Shown: positions 6,303 to 12,963, counted from the first letter of the stretch. The stretch is DNA of 13,146 nucleotides from Pseudomonas sp. UBA5782 (GCA_002418465.1 DIEE01000073.1:7563-20708); one strand, 5' to 3'. The notes: generated from the sequence alone by a model not told the origin. A program made the numbers and translations.

Positions 6303-6608
6303 TTACCAGCTGGCCTTGACCAGACCCGGTACGTCACCGCGCATGGCGGCCTGGCGCAGCATGTTACGGCCGAGGCCGAACTTGCGATACACGCCATGCG
6401 GACGACCGGTCAGGCGGCAGCGGTTACGCAGGCGCGAAGCGCTGGCGTCACGCGGCTGCTTCTGCAGGGCGACCTGGGCTTCCCAACGCGCTTCCGGACT
6501 GGTGTTCGGATTGGCGATGGTAGCTTTCAGCTCGGCACGCTTTTTGGCGTACTTGGCTACCGTTTGCTGACGCTTCAGCTCACGGTTTTTCATGCTCTGT
6601 TTGGCCAT
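6303..6608 (-). CDS. rpsN: 30S ribosomal protein S14 (long, zinc-free form)
   Basis: Head protein of the small subunit, needed late in assembly and close to the A-site tRNA and S3/S10. It has 101 aa, the long E. coli-type form. The family signature RNRCRLTGRPHG is at residues 61-72, then YRKFGLGRNMLR. Only one cysteine is present here, so the zinc knuckle of the short S14 form is absent. Its start MAKQSMKNRELKRQQ has GGAGTAGGAA directly upstream and lies 12 nt after rplE. It is followed by the 207-nt gap. Confidence 0.98.
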   Translation of the reverse strand: MAKQSMKNRELKRQQTVAKYAKKRAELKATIANPNTSPEARWEAQVALQKQPRDASASRLRNRCRLTGRPHGVYRKFGLGRNMLRQAAMRGDVPGLVKASW

Positions 6609-6620
6609 TTCCTACTCCAA

Positions 6621-7160
6621 TCAGTTGCGGAACGGGAAGTTGAAGGCGCGCAGCAGCGCACGACCTTCATCATCGGTACGGGCAGTGGTGGTCAGGGTGA
6701 TATCCAGACCGCGCAGTGCATCGATTTTGTCGTAATCGATTTCCGGGAAGATGATCTGCTCTTTCACGCCCATGCTGTAGTTGCCGCGACCGTCGAAGGA
6801 CTTGGCATTCAGGCCGCGGAAGTCACGCACGCGCGGCAGGGAGATAGCGAGCAGACGATCGAGGAATTCGTACATCCGATCGCGACGCAGGGTGACCTTG
6901 ATACCGATCGGCCAACCTTCACGCACCTTGAAACCAGCGATCGACTTGCGAGCGTAGGTGACAATGGCTTTCTGGCCGGTGATCTTCTCCAGGTCGGCAA
7001 CAGCGTGCTCGATGACTTTCTTGTCGCCGATCGCTTCGCCAAGACCCATGTTCAGGGTGATTTTGGTAACGCGCGGAACTTCCATCACGTTCGCCAGCTG
7101 AAGCTGTTCTTTCAGCTTGGGAGCGATTTCCTTCCGATAAATCTCTTTTAGTCGTGCCAT
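6621..7160 (-). CDS. rplE: 50S ribosomal protein L5
   Basis: 5S rRNA-binding protein of the central protuberance that contacts P-site tRNA and forms bridge B1b with S13. It has 179 aa, as in E. coli. Landmarks are VPRVTKITLNMGLGEAIGDK (28-47), REGWPIGIKVTLRRDRMYEF (80-99) and the end GRALLRAFNFPFRN. The ATG is 20 nt after rplX with only a weak ribosome site (AGGT), and a 6-bp hairpin covers the rplX stop. In E. coli this junction is where S8 binds to repress the spc mRNA. Confidence 0.98.
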   Translation of the reverse strand: MARLKEIYRKEIAPKLKEQLQLANVMEVPRVTKITLNMGLGEAIGDKKVIEHAVADLEKITGQKAIVTYARKSIAGFKVREGWPIGIKVTLRRDRMYEFLDRLLAISLPRVRDFRGLNAKSFDGRGNYSMGVKEQIIFPEIDYDKIDALRGLDITLTTTARTDDEGRALLRAFNFPFRN

Positions 7161-7174
7161 GGTGATTTACCTAG

Positions 7175-7190
7175 CGATGCTCAAGCATCG
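7175..7190 (-). promoter_or_regulatory. Hairpin at the rplX stop / rplE leader (possible S8 target)
   Basis: Minus-strand RNA CGAUGC (7190-7185), loop UUGA, GCAUCG (7180-7175): six perfect pairs, with the rplX stop codon in the loop. It lies 14 nt before the rplE ATG and just before its weak AGGT ribosome site. The location matches that of the E. coli S8 repressor site. I do not see the full internal-loop pattern of 16S helix 21, so the S8 role is inferred from position only. Confidence 0.35.
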
Positions 7191-7495
7191 ACCGCTTTTT
7201 GGGTCGACTTGAAGACACGAATTTTCTTGCCTTCTTCTACCTTGAAACCAACGCGATCAGCCTTGTTGGTTTCGGCATTGAAGATGGCGACGTTGGAGAC
7301 GTGCAGAGGCGCCTCCTTCTCGACGATACCGCCTTGTACGCCCGACATCGGGTTCGGCTTGGTATGGCGCTTCACCAGGTTGATCCCACCAACGACCAGA
7401 CGGTCGCCAGCGAGAACCTTGAGCACCTTGCCACGCTTGCCCTTGTCTTTGCCGGCGATGACGATGATCTCGTCGTCACGACGAATCTTTTGCAT
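7181..7495 (-). CDS. rplX: 50S ribosomal protein L24
   Basis: Assembly-initiator protein that binds the 5' end of 23S rRNA; later it sits beside the polypeptide exit. It has 104 aa. The KOW motif is in the N-terminal half (RRDDEIIVIAGKDKGKRGKV at residues 5-24), followed by GINLVKRHTKPNP (38-50). The start at 7495 has AAGGAG about 9 nt upstream and is 12 nt after rplN. Its stop falls in the loop of a small hairpin leading to rplE. No anomalies. Confidence 0.98.
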   Translation of the reverse strand: MQKIRRDDEIIVIAGKDKGKRGKVLKVLAGDRLVVGGINLVKRHTKPNPMSGVQGGIVEKEAPLHVSNVAIFNAETNKADRVGFKVEEGKKIRVFKSTQKAVDA

Positions 7496-7507
7496 GACGG
7501 CTTCTCC

Positions 7508-7876
7508 TTACAGCACTTCGGGGGCGAGCGAGACGATCTTCATGAACTTCTCAGAGCGAAGTTCACGAGTCACCGGCCCGAAGATACGGGTGCCGATCGG
7601 CTCCTGCTTGTTGTTCAGCAGAACAGCCGCGTTGCCATCGAAGCGGATGATGGAACCATCCGGACGACGAACGCCGTGACGAGTGCGGACCACGACAGCG
7701 GTCATCACTTGGCCTTTTTTCACCTTGCCGCGCGGAATTGCTTCCTTGACGGTTACCTTGATGATGTCACCGATGCCAGCGTAGCGACGATGCGAGCCGC
7801 CGAGCACCTTGATGCACATAACGCGACGTGCGCCGCTGTTATCGGCGACATCGAGCATGGATTGAGTCTGAATCAT
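7508..7876 (-). CDS. rplN: 50S ribosomal protein L14
   Basis: Highly conserved 50S protein on the subunit interface; it forms bridges to 16S helix 14 and is the docking site of the silencing factor RsfS. It has 122 aa, starts MIQTQSMLDVADNSGARRVM and carries the family signature RPDGSIIRFDGNAAVLLN at residues 71-88. GGAGAAAGGT lies just before the ATG. In E. coli it is the first gene of a separately transcribed spc operon; here it follows rpsQ by only 23 nt with no visible promoter, so it is probably on the S10 transcript. Confidence 0.98.
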   Translation of the reverse strand: MIQTQSMLDVADNSGARRVMCIKVLGGSHRRYAGIGDIIKVTVKEAIPRGKVKKGQVMTAVVVRTRHGVRRPDGSIIRFDGNAAVLLNNKQEPIGTRIFGPVTRELRSEKFMKIVSLAPEVL

Positions 7877-7893
7877 ACCTTTCTCCGACCCTT

Positions 7894-7906
7894 AGTCTCT
7901 TAGACT
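7894..7906 (-). repeat. Small inverted repeat across the rpsQ stop codon
   Basis: Minus-strand AGTCT (7906-7902), loop AAG, AGACT (7898-7894). The rpsQ TAA (7902-7900) starts in the stem. It is a weak hairpin by itself, but it shares the AGTCT/AGACT arms with a second palindrome about 35 nt upstream in rpsQ, so alternative pairings are possible just before rplN. Confidence 0.4.
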
Positions 7907-8166
7907 TCCACCGCGCGCTCGACGACTTCCACCAGCATCCAAGACTTAGTCTTGGCCAGCGGACGGGTCTCGCGAATGGTGACCTTGTCGCCGATACGGC
8001 ACTGGTTGGTTTCATCGTGAGCGTGCAACTTGGTCGAACGCTTGACGTACTTACCGTAGATCGGGTGCTTTACGCGGCGCTCGATCAGGACGGTGATGGT
8101 TTTGTCCATCTTGTCGCTGACGACACGACCGGTCAGCGTACGGACGGTTTTCTGAGCTTCAGCCAT
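7900..8166 (-). CDS. rpsQ: 30S ribosomal protein S17
   Basis: Primary 16S rRNA-binding protein of the 5' domain with an OB fold. I start it at the ATG at 8166 (88 aa, MAEAQKTVRTLTGRVVSDKM), the known Pseudomonas N-terminus, rather than at an in-frame GTG two codons earlier that overlaps the rpmC stop. The signature GDKVTIRETRPLAKTKSW is at residues 59-76. The ATG is 2 nt after the rpmC stop with a weak site (AGGTAAGTGA), so coupled translation is likely. The codons for KTKSW form a perfect 8-bp palindrome (7939-7955). It is the last gene of the S10 set. Confidence 0.96.
   Translation of the reverse strand: MAEAQKTVRTLTGRVVSDKMDKTITVLIERRVKHPIYGKYVKRSTKLHAHDETNQCRIGDKVTIRETRPLAKTKSWMLVEVVERAVEV
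7939..7955 (-). repeat. Perfect 17-bp palindrome inside rpsQ
   Basis: Minus strand CCAAGACT A AGTCTTGG (8-bp arms, 1-nt centre). As RNA it can form seven pairs around a UAA loop. It uses the codons ACT and TCT where I would expect ACC and TCC/AGC in such a gene. It may be chance, or the first arm of a switch with the repeat at 7894-7906. Confidence 0.45.
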
Positions 8167-8168
8167 GA

Positions 8169-8360
8169 TCACTTACCTGCTTGCTGGTTGAGCACAGTTT
8201 TCACGCGAGCAATGTCGCGCTTCACTTGCGAGAGCAGGTGAGACTGCCCCAACTGGCCAGTTGCCTTCTGCATACGCAGATTGAACTGGTCGCGCAGCAG
8301 GCCGAGCAGTTGCTCGTTCAGCTGCTGAACCGATTGTTCACGAAGTTCATTCGCTTTCAT
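8169..8360 (-). CDS. rpmC: 50S ribosomal protein L29
   Basis: Small two-helix 50S protein beside the exit tunnel, next to L23, near the docking platform for SRP and trigger factor. It has 63 aa from the ATG at 8360 (MKANELREQSVQQLNEQLLG), the Pseudomonas length; an in-frame GTG one codon earlier is possible but less likely. It contains the family stretch LNLRMQKATGQL-like as FNLRMQKATGQLGQSHLL at residues 26-43. Its first base is the last base of the rplP stop (TGATG overlap), and the local ribosome site is weak, so termination-reinitiation coupling is likely. Confidence 0.96.
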   Translation of the reverse strand: MKANELREQSVQQLNEQLLGLLRDQFNLRMQKATGQLGQSHLLSQVKRDIARVKTVLNQQAGK

Positions 8361-8773
8361 CACATCACCGTCCGCTTAACAAAGGAGGTGGCGAGCGGCA
8401 GCTTTGCAGCAGCCAGGGCGAATGCCTCGCGCGCCAGCTCTTCGGAAACACCCTCGATCTCGTAGAGCACCTTGCCCGGCTGAATCTGGGCTACCCAGTA
8501 CTCGACGTTACCCTTCCCTTTACCCATACGAACTTCGAGGGGCTTCTTGGTGACAGGTTTATCGGGGAAAACGCGGATCCAGATTTTGCCGCCACGCTTT
8601 ACGTGACGGGTCAAGGCACGGCGAGCGGCCTCGATCTGGCGAGCGGTGAGACGACCACGGGCTACGGACTTCAGAGCAAACTCGCCGAAGCTGACTTTAC
8701 TGCCGCGCTGAGCCAGACCACGGTTGTGGCCGGTCATCTGCTTGCGGAACTTCGTACGCTTTGGTTGCAACAT
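8360..8773 (-). CDS. rplP: 50S ribosomal protein L16
   Basis: 50S protein that organises the A-site tRNA elbow region and 5S/23S contacts; it is needed late for peptidyl-transferase activity. It has 137 aa, one more than E. coli because of an extra residue near AQRGSKVSFG (21-30). The signature KPLEVRMGKGKGNVEYWV is at residues 77-94, and Arg82 is the equivalent of E. coli Arg81, which is hydroxylated by RoxA. The start has AAGGAG upstream, formed around the rpsC stop, 12 nt away. Its 3' end contains an mRNA stretch resembling the 16S anti-Shine-Dalgarno and overlaps rpmC by 1 nt. Confidence 0.98.
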   Translation of the reverse strand: MLQPKRTKFRKQMTGHNRGLAQRGSKVSFGEFALKSVARGRLTARQIEAARRALTRHVKRGGKIWIRVFPDKPVTKKPLEVRMGKGKGNVEYWVAQIQPGKVLYEIEGVSEELAREAFALAAAKLPLATSFVKRTVM

Positions 8774-8785
8774 TTGGCGTACTCC

Positions 8786-9472
8786 TTACTTAGCGGCTTT
8801 TTTACGAGGCGCAGGCGCTTGCGGTTTCAGTTCTTCCTGGCGACCACCAATCACTTCGCCTTTGAAGATCCAAACCTTCACACCGATCACACCATAAGTG
8901 GTGTGCGCTTCGTACGTGGCATAGTCGATGTCGGCACGCAGGGTGTGCAGAGGCACACGACCTTCGCGATACCATTCGGTACGGGCAATTTCTGCACCGC
9001 CCAGACGACCGCTCACTTGGATTTTGATGCCCTTGGCACCAATACGCATGGCGTTCTGTACAGCGCGCTTCATGGCGCGACGGAACATCACACGACGCTC
9101 CAGCTGCTGAGCAACGCTCTGTGCAACCAGCATACCGTCGAGCTCCGGCTTGCGGATCTCTTCGATGTTGATGTGCACCGGCACACCCATTTGCTTGGTC
9201 AGGTCCTGACGCAGCTTCTCAACATCTTCACCTTTCTTGCCGATCACGATGCCGGGACGAGCGGTGTGGATGGTGATACGTGCGGTTTGTGCCGGACGAT
9301 GGATATCGATACGGCTTACGGACGCGCTTTTTAGTTTGTCTTGGAGGTACTCACGAACCTTCAGGTCGGCAAACAGATAATCGGCATAAGTGCGCTTATC
9401 GGCATACCAAACGGAGGTGTGCTCCTTGACGATTCCCAGGCGAATGCCAGTGGGATGTACTTTCTGACCCAT
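8786..9472 (-). CDS. rpsC: 30S ribosomal protein S3
   Basis: Head protein lining the mRNA entry tunnel with S4 and S5; it contributes to the ribosomal helicase activity. I chose the ATG at 9472 (228 aa, MGQKVHPTGIRLGIVKEHTS). The open frame continues 28 codons upstream into rplV, but MGQKVHPTG is the family start and CGGAG precedes it. The KH type II motif GIVIGKKGED is at residues 74-83. Arg131, Arg132 and Lys135 match the E. coli helicase residues. The C-terminus is rich in Pro, Ala and Lys. It lies 13 nt after rplV. Confidence 0.97.
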   Translation of the reverse strand: MGQKVHPTGIRLGIVKEHTSVWYADKRTYADYLFADLKVREYLQDKLKSASVSRIDIHRPAQTARITIHTARPGIVIGKKGEDVEKLRQDLTKQMGVPVHINIEEIRKPELDGMLVAQSVAQQLERRVMFRRAMKRAVQNAMRIGAKGIKIQVSGRLGGAEIARTEWYREGRVPLHTLRADIDYATYEAHTTYGVIGVKVWIFKGEVIGGRQEELKPQAPAPRKKAAK

Positions 9473-9485
9473 CTGAACGACTCCG

Positions 9486-9818
9486 TTACTTGTCCGCAAC
9501 CTTGACAGTGATATGGCAAGACCGCTTGACGATGCGATCAGCGCGGCCTTTGGCACGCGGCATGATGCGCTTCAGCGAACGCCCCTCGTTGACGAAGACC
9601 GTGGAGACTTTGAGGTCGTCCACGTCAGCGCCTTCGTTGTGCTCGGCGTTGGCTACGGCCGACTCCAGCACTTTCTTCATGATCTCGGCAGCTTTCTTAC
9701 TACTGAAAGCCAGGAGGTTGAGCGCTTCGCCCACCTTCTTCCCGCGGATCTGGTCGGCGACCAAGCGGGCTTTCTGGGCGGAGATTCGAGCGCCCGACAG
9801 CTTAGCGGCTACTTCCAT
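9486..9818 (-). CDS. rplV: 50S ribosomal protein L22
   Basis: 50S protein whose long beta-hairpin lines the peptide exit tunnel at the constriction with L4; changes in this loop alter macrolide sensitivity and nascent-chain stalling. It has 110 aa, as in E. coli. The hairpin region contains [18 protein letters not shown] at residues 79-96, and the N-terminal domain has [20 protein letters not shown] (6-25). I see no loop deletion of the kind known from macrolide-resistant mutants. AAGGAA lies just before the ATG, and the gap from rpsS is 13 nt. Confidence 0.98.
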
Positions 9819-9831
9819 CGTTCCTTACCCC

Positions 9832-10107
9832 TTATCGCTTGGCTTTCTTGTCAGCCGCGTGCCCACGATAGGTGCGGGTACCGGCGAACTCGCCCAGTTT
9901 GTGGCCGACCATGTCTTCGTTCACGAGAACGGGGACATGTTGACGACCGTTATGCACAGCAATGGTCAGACCGACCATTTGCGGCAGGATGATAGAGCGA
10001 CGCGACCAGGTTTTAACCGGCTTGCGATCGTTCTTTTCCGCCGCCACTTCGACTTTCTTCAACAGGTGAAGGTCGATGAAAGGACCTTTTTTCAGAGAAC
10101 GTGGCAC
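9832..10107 (-). CDS. rpsS: 30S ribosomal protein S19 (GTG start)
   Basis: Head protein that forms a complex with S13 and contacts the 50S subunit and A-site tRNA region. It has 91 aa, starts MPRSLKKGPFIDLHLLKKVE and carries the S19 signature MVGHKLGEFAGTRTYRGH at residues 66-83. The start codon is GTG (10107-10105), the only non-ATG start among the genes whose start lies in the window. AGAGGT sits about 8 nt upstream, and no alternative ATG would keep the conserved N-terminus. It is 16 nt after rplB. Confidence 0.97.
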   Translation of the reverse strand: MPRSLKKGPFIDLHLLKKVEVAAEKNDRKPVKTWSRRSIILPQMVGLTIAVHNGRQHVPVLVNEDMVGHKLGEFAGTRTYRGHAADKKAKR

Positions 10108-10123
10108 AGTCGTATACCTCTAT

Positions 10124-10945
10124 TTACTTGCGGCGGCGGACGATCATTTTGTCGGTGCGCTTGTTCGCACGAGTCTTCGCGCCCTTGGTCGGGAAGCCCC
10201 ATGGAGACACCGGATGACGGCCACCAGAGGTACGACCTTCACCACCACCGTGCGGGTGGTCTACCGGGTTCATTGCCACGCCGCGAACGGTCGGGCGAAC
10301 ACCACGCCAGCGCTTGGCACCCGCTTTACCCAGCGAACGCAGGCTGTGCTCGGAGTTCGAGACTTCGCCCAGGGTCGCACGGCATTCCGACAGCACTTTG
10401 CGCATTTCGCCGGAGCGAAGACGCAGGGTCACGTAGACACCTTCACGAGCGACCAGCTGAGCCGAAGCACCAGCGGAACGCGCGATCTGAGCACCTTTGC
10501 CCGGCTTCAGCTCGATACCGTGAACGGTCGAACCGACCGGAATGTTGCGCAGCTGCAGGGTGTTGCCAGCCTTGATCGGCGCGTGGGTGCCGGAGATCAG
10601 CTGGTCACCAGCGCTCACGCCTTTCGGCGCGATGATGTAACGACGCTCGCCGTCTGCGTAAAGCAGCAGAGCGATGTGCGCGGTACGGTTCGGGTCATAT
10701 TCAATACGCTCGACGGTGGCAGGAATGCCATCCTTGTTGCGACGAAAATCGACCAGGCGATAATGCTGTTTGTGACCACCACCGATATGACGGGTGGTGA
10801 TACGGCCGTTGTTGTTACGGCCGCCGGACTTCGACTTCTTCTCCAGCAGGGGAGCGTAAGGCGCGCCTTTGTGCAGGTCTTGGTTGACAACCTTGACCAC
10901 GAAACGGCGGCCAGCGGAAGTCGGTTTGCATTTAACGATTGCCAT
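10124..10945 (-). CDS. rplB: 50S ribosomal protein L2
   Basis: Largest and one of the most conserved 50S proteins; it is needed for subunit association and supports the peptidyl-transferase centre. It has 273 aa with the OB-fold and SH3-like domains. Landmarks are NNNGRITTRHIGGGHKQHYR (44-63) and PVDHPHGGGEGRTSGGRHP (227-245), which contains His230 (His229 in E. coli numbering without Met), the residue important for peptide-bond activity. GGGGTG precedes the ATG, and the gap from rplW is 11 nt. Confidence 0.98.
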   Translation of the reverse strand: MAIVKCKPTSAGRRFVVKVVNQDLHKGAPYAPLLEKKSKSGGRNNNGRITTRHIGGGHKQHYRLVDFRRNKDGIPATVERIEYDPNRTAHIALLLYADGERRYIIAPKGVSAGDQLISGTHAPIKAGNTLQLRNIPVGSTVHGIELKPGKGAQIARSAGASAQLVAREGVYVTLRLRSGEMRKVLSECRATLGEVSNSEHSLRSLGKAGAKRWRGVRPTVRGVAMNPVDHPHGGGEGRTSGGRHPVSPWGFPTKGAKTRANKRTDKMIVRRRK

Positions 10946-10956
10946 GATGCACCCCT

Positions 10957-11256
10957 TTACTCAGCGCTGTTGGCGAAATCGAGATCCTGGCCCGGCTGAA
11001 GAGCGATGTACGCCTTCTTCCAGTCGTTACGCTTGCCCAGACCGCGAGCAGTACGCTTGGTCTTGCCCTGAACATTCAGGGTGCTGACCTTAGCGACTTT
11101 CACGCTGAACAGGCTTTCGACGGCCTTCTTGATTTCCAGCTTGGTTGCATCAGTGGCAACCTTGAAAACGAATTGGCTCTTGCTGTCCGCCAGCCCGGTG
11201 GCTTTCTCGGAGACGTGCGGACCAAGCAGCACTTTGAATACGCGTTCCTGGTTCAT
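10957..11256 (-). CDS. rplW: 50S ribosomal protein L23
   Basis: Exit-tunnel protein and main docking site for trigger factor and SRP, and so part of the link between this operon and protein export. It has 99 aa, with GPHVSEKAT at residues 12-20, where Glu17 corresponds to E. coli Glu18, the trigger-factor contact. The basic extended loop VQGKTKRTARGLGKRNDWKK (62-81) enters the tunnel. Its ATG overlaps the rplD stop by 4 nt (ATGA), and GAGGAG lies in the last rplD codons, indicating translational coupling. Confidence 0.98.
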   Translation of the reverse strand: MNQERVFKVLLGPHVSEKATGLADSKSQFVFKVATDATKLEIKKAVESLFSVKVAKVSTLNVQGKTKRTARGLGKRNDWKKAYIALQPGQDLDFANSAE

Positions 11257-11855
11257 CCCAGCAGCTCCTCGAATTTCTTCACGGCCGACACGGTGATCAG
11301 CACCTTGTCGTAGGCGATGAGGCTGACCGGATCGGAACCCTGGACATCACGTACATCAACGTGCGGCAGGTTGCGGGCAGCCAGGTACAGGTTCTGGTCG
11401 AGCGCATCGGTAACGATCAGCACGTCGTTCAGACCCAGACCGTCCAGCTTGCTCAGCAGGCCTTTGGTTTTCGGGGCGTCGACGGCGAAGTCCTGCACCA
11501 CGACCAGACGCTCGGAGCGCACCAGCTCGGAGAGGATGGAACGCAGAGCTGCGCGGTACATCTTCTTGTTGAGCTTCTGCGAGTGATCCTGCGGCTTGGC
11601 TGCGAAGGTGGTACCACCGGAGCGCCAGATGGGGCTGCGGATGGTGCCAGCACGAGCACGACCGGTGCCCTTCTGACGCCACGGCTTCTTGCCACCGCCA
11701 CGAACTTCGGAGCGGGTCTTCTGTGCGCGAGTGCCTTGACGGCCACCAGCCATGTAGGCAACGACAGCCTGGTGAACCAGGGTCTCGTTGAACTCGCCGC
11801 CGAAAGTGCTTTCGGAAACTTCGATCGCCTGAGCGCCATTTACATTCAATTGCAT
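11253..11855 (-). CDS. rplD: 50S ribosomal protein L4
   Basis: 50S protein with an extended loop that forms the exit-tunnel constriction with L22. In E. coli it also represses its own S10 operon by attenuation and translation block at the leader. It has 200 aa. The tunnel loop spans about residues 45-95 and includes KKPWRQKGTGRARAGTIRSP (56-75), the site of known macrolide-resistance changes; it looks normal. The globular end has DVRDVQGSDPVSLIAYDKVL. AAGGGGGAA precedes the ATG, 14 nt after rplC. The short S10 leader here raises the question whether L4 feedback works as in E. coli. Confidence 0.98.
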   Translation of the reverse strand: MQLNVNGAQAIEVSESTFGGEFNETLVHQAVVAYMAGGRQGTRAQKTRSEVRGGGKKPWRQKGTGRARAGTIRSPIWRSGGTTFAAKPQDHSQKLNKKMYRAALRSILSELVRSERLVVVQDFAVDAPKTKGLLSKLDGLGLNDVLIVTDALDQNLYLAARNLPHVDVRDVQGSDPVSLIAYDKVLITVSAVKKFEELLG

Positions 11856-11869
11856 CTCAGCATTCCCCC

Positions 11870-12505
11870 TTAACCGCGAGCCTTGGCAGCCGGACGCACG
11901 ACGACATCACCGCCGGTAGCGCCAGGAACGGCACCCTTGACCAGCAGCAGATTACGTTCAGCATCGACACGCACAACTTCCAGGGACTGTACAGTCACGC
12001 GCTCAGCGCCCATGTGACCGGACATTTTCTTGCCCTTGAATACACGACCAGGAGTCTGGCACTGGCCAATGGAGCCCGGGACGCGGTGGGATACGGAGTT
12101 ACCGTGAGTGTTGTCCTGACCGCGGAAATTCCAGCGCTTGATGGTACCGGCAAAGCCTTTACCCTTGGACTGGCCGGTGACATCCACCAGCTGACCCGCT
12201 TGGAAAATCTCAGCGTTGATCTGATCGCCAGCCTGGTAGTCGCCTTCTTCAAGACGGAACTCCCAGACGCCACGACCAGCAGCGACGTTCGCTTTGGCGA
12301 AGTGACCGGCTTGCGCTTTGGTCACGCGAGAGGCACGACGCTCGCCGACAGTTACCTGCACAGCGCGATAGCCATCGCTCTCTTCATTTTTGAATTGGGT
12401 GACGCGATTCGGCTCGATCTCGATGACCGTGACCGGAATGGAGACACCATCTTCGGTGAAAATGCGGGTCATGCCGCACTTACGACCGATTACACCAATA
12501 GTCAT
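11870..12505 (-). CDS. rplC: 50S ribosomal protein L3
   Basis: One of two assembly-initiator proteins of the 50S subunit; its long loop reaches the peptidyl-transferase centre. It has 211 aa. The family stretch THGNSVSHRVPGSIGQCQTP is at residues 133-152, and Gln150 is the position methylated by PrmB in E. coli. KGKGFAGTIKRWNFRGQD (114-131) is also typical. The ATG at 12505 has GAGG about 8 nt upstream. It follows rpsJ after an 82-nt gap, the longest gap inside the S10 set. Confidence 0.98.
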   Translation of the reverse strand: MTIGVIGRKCGMTRIFTEDGVSIPVTVIEIEPNRVTQFKNEESDGYRAVQVTVGERRASRVTKAQAGHFAKANVAAGRGVWEFRLEEGDYQAGDQINAEIFQAGQLVDVTGQSKGKGFAGTIKRWNFRGQDNTHGNSVSHRVPGSIGQCQTPGRVFKGKKMSGHMGAERVTVQSLEVVRVDAERNLLLVKGAVPGATGGDVVVRPAAKARG

Positions 12506-12572
12506 GTTGTAACCTCATGAGTGTACGGGGCTTTCACCCGCTATGGCCGCCCATTTCAGAGCGTTACACGAC

Positions 12573-12590
12573 TAGCTCCGAGGGGAGTTA
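12573..12590 (-). repeat. Weak hairpin overlapping the rpsJ stop
   Basis: Minus-strand UAACUCC (12590-12584), loop CCUC, GGAGCUA (12579-12573): seven positions with one A-C mismatch, beginning with the rpsJ TAA. No U-tract follows, so it is not a terminator. The rest of the 82-nt rpsJ-rplC gap shows no promoter or ORF that I can support. Confidence 0.35.
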
Positions 12591-12899
12591 GCCGAGGCTG
12601 ATCTGCACTTCAACGCCAGCCGCAAGATCGAGCTTCATCAGCGCGTCGACGGTTTTGTCCGTCGGCTGAACGATGTCCAGCACACGCTTATGGGTACGAA
12701 TTTCATACTGGTCGCGCGCGTCCTTGTTGACGTGCGGAGAAACCAGAACGGTGTACCGCTCCTTGCGGGTAGGCAGAGGAATCGGACCACGCACCTGAGC
12801 ACCAGTACGTTTCGCGGTTTCCACGATTTCCTGGGTAGATTGATCGATCAGGCGATGGTCAAAAGCCTTCAACCGAATACGGATTTGTTGGTTTTGCAT
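12588..12899 (-). CDS. rpsJ: 30S ribosomal protein S10 (NusE)
   Basis: Small-subunit head protein that also acts, with NusB, in BoxA-dependent antitermination and bridges NusG to the leading ribosome. It has 103 aa from the ATG at 12899 (MQNQQIRIRLKAFDHRLIDQ). The frame stays open 46 codons further upstream through the promoter region, but that part has no family similarity. The S10 signature lies around residues 34-49 (AQVRGPIPLPTRKERY), followed by the extended rRNA-binding loop to about residue 65. GAGGT lies 5 nt upstream of the ATG. It is the first gene of the S10 operon. Confidence 0.97.
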   Translation of the reverse strand: MQNQQIRIRLKAFDHRLIDQSTQEIVETAKRTGAQVRGPIPLPTRKERYTVLVSPHVNKDARDQYEIRTHKRVLDIVQPTDKTVDALMKLDLAAGVEVQISLG

Positions 12900-12929
12900 T
12901 TTGACCTCAGACTCCAAGTTGCCTTCCCC

Positions 12930-12950
12930 ACCGAGCGCAATACGCCCGAT
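12930..12950 (-). promoter_or_regulatory. Hairpin in the rpsJ leader
   Basis: Minus-strand RNA 12950-12943 can pair with 12937-12930: eight pairs including two G-U, with a five-base UAUUG loop. It lies about 7 nt after the predicted transcription start and 30 nt before the rpsJ ATG. It is the only clear stem in the short leader, and so the only visible candidate for feedback control by L4. Function unknown. Confidence 0.4.
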
Positions 12951-12963
12951 AAAAGGAGGCGCA

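Noticed and set aside
8381..8390. Perfect Shine-Dalgarno-like AAAGGAGGTG on the plus strand
   Set aside because: No start codon at a workable distance (the first ATG is about 30 nt away) and the region is inside rplP on the other strand.
9473..9556. Upstream extension of rpsC by 28 codons
   Set aside because: Overlaps the end of rplV; the family N-terminus MGQKVHPTG and a CGGAG site mark the ATG at 9472.
9490..10575. Long plus-strand open frame (361 aa) opposite rplV, rpsS and rplB
   Set aside because: Crosses three conserved genes and their gaps on the opposite strand, with low-complexity composition and no family resemblance; a coding shadow.
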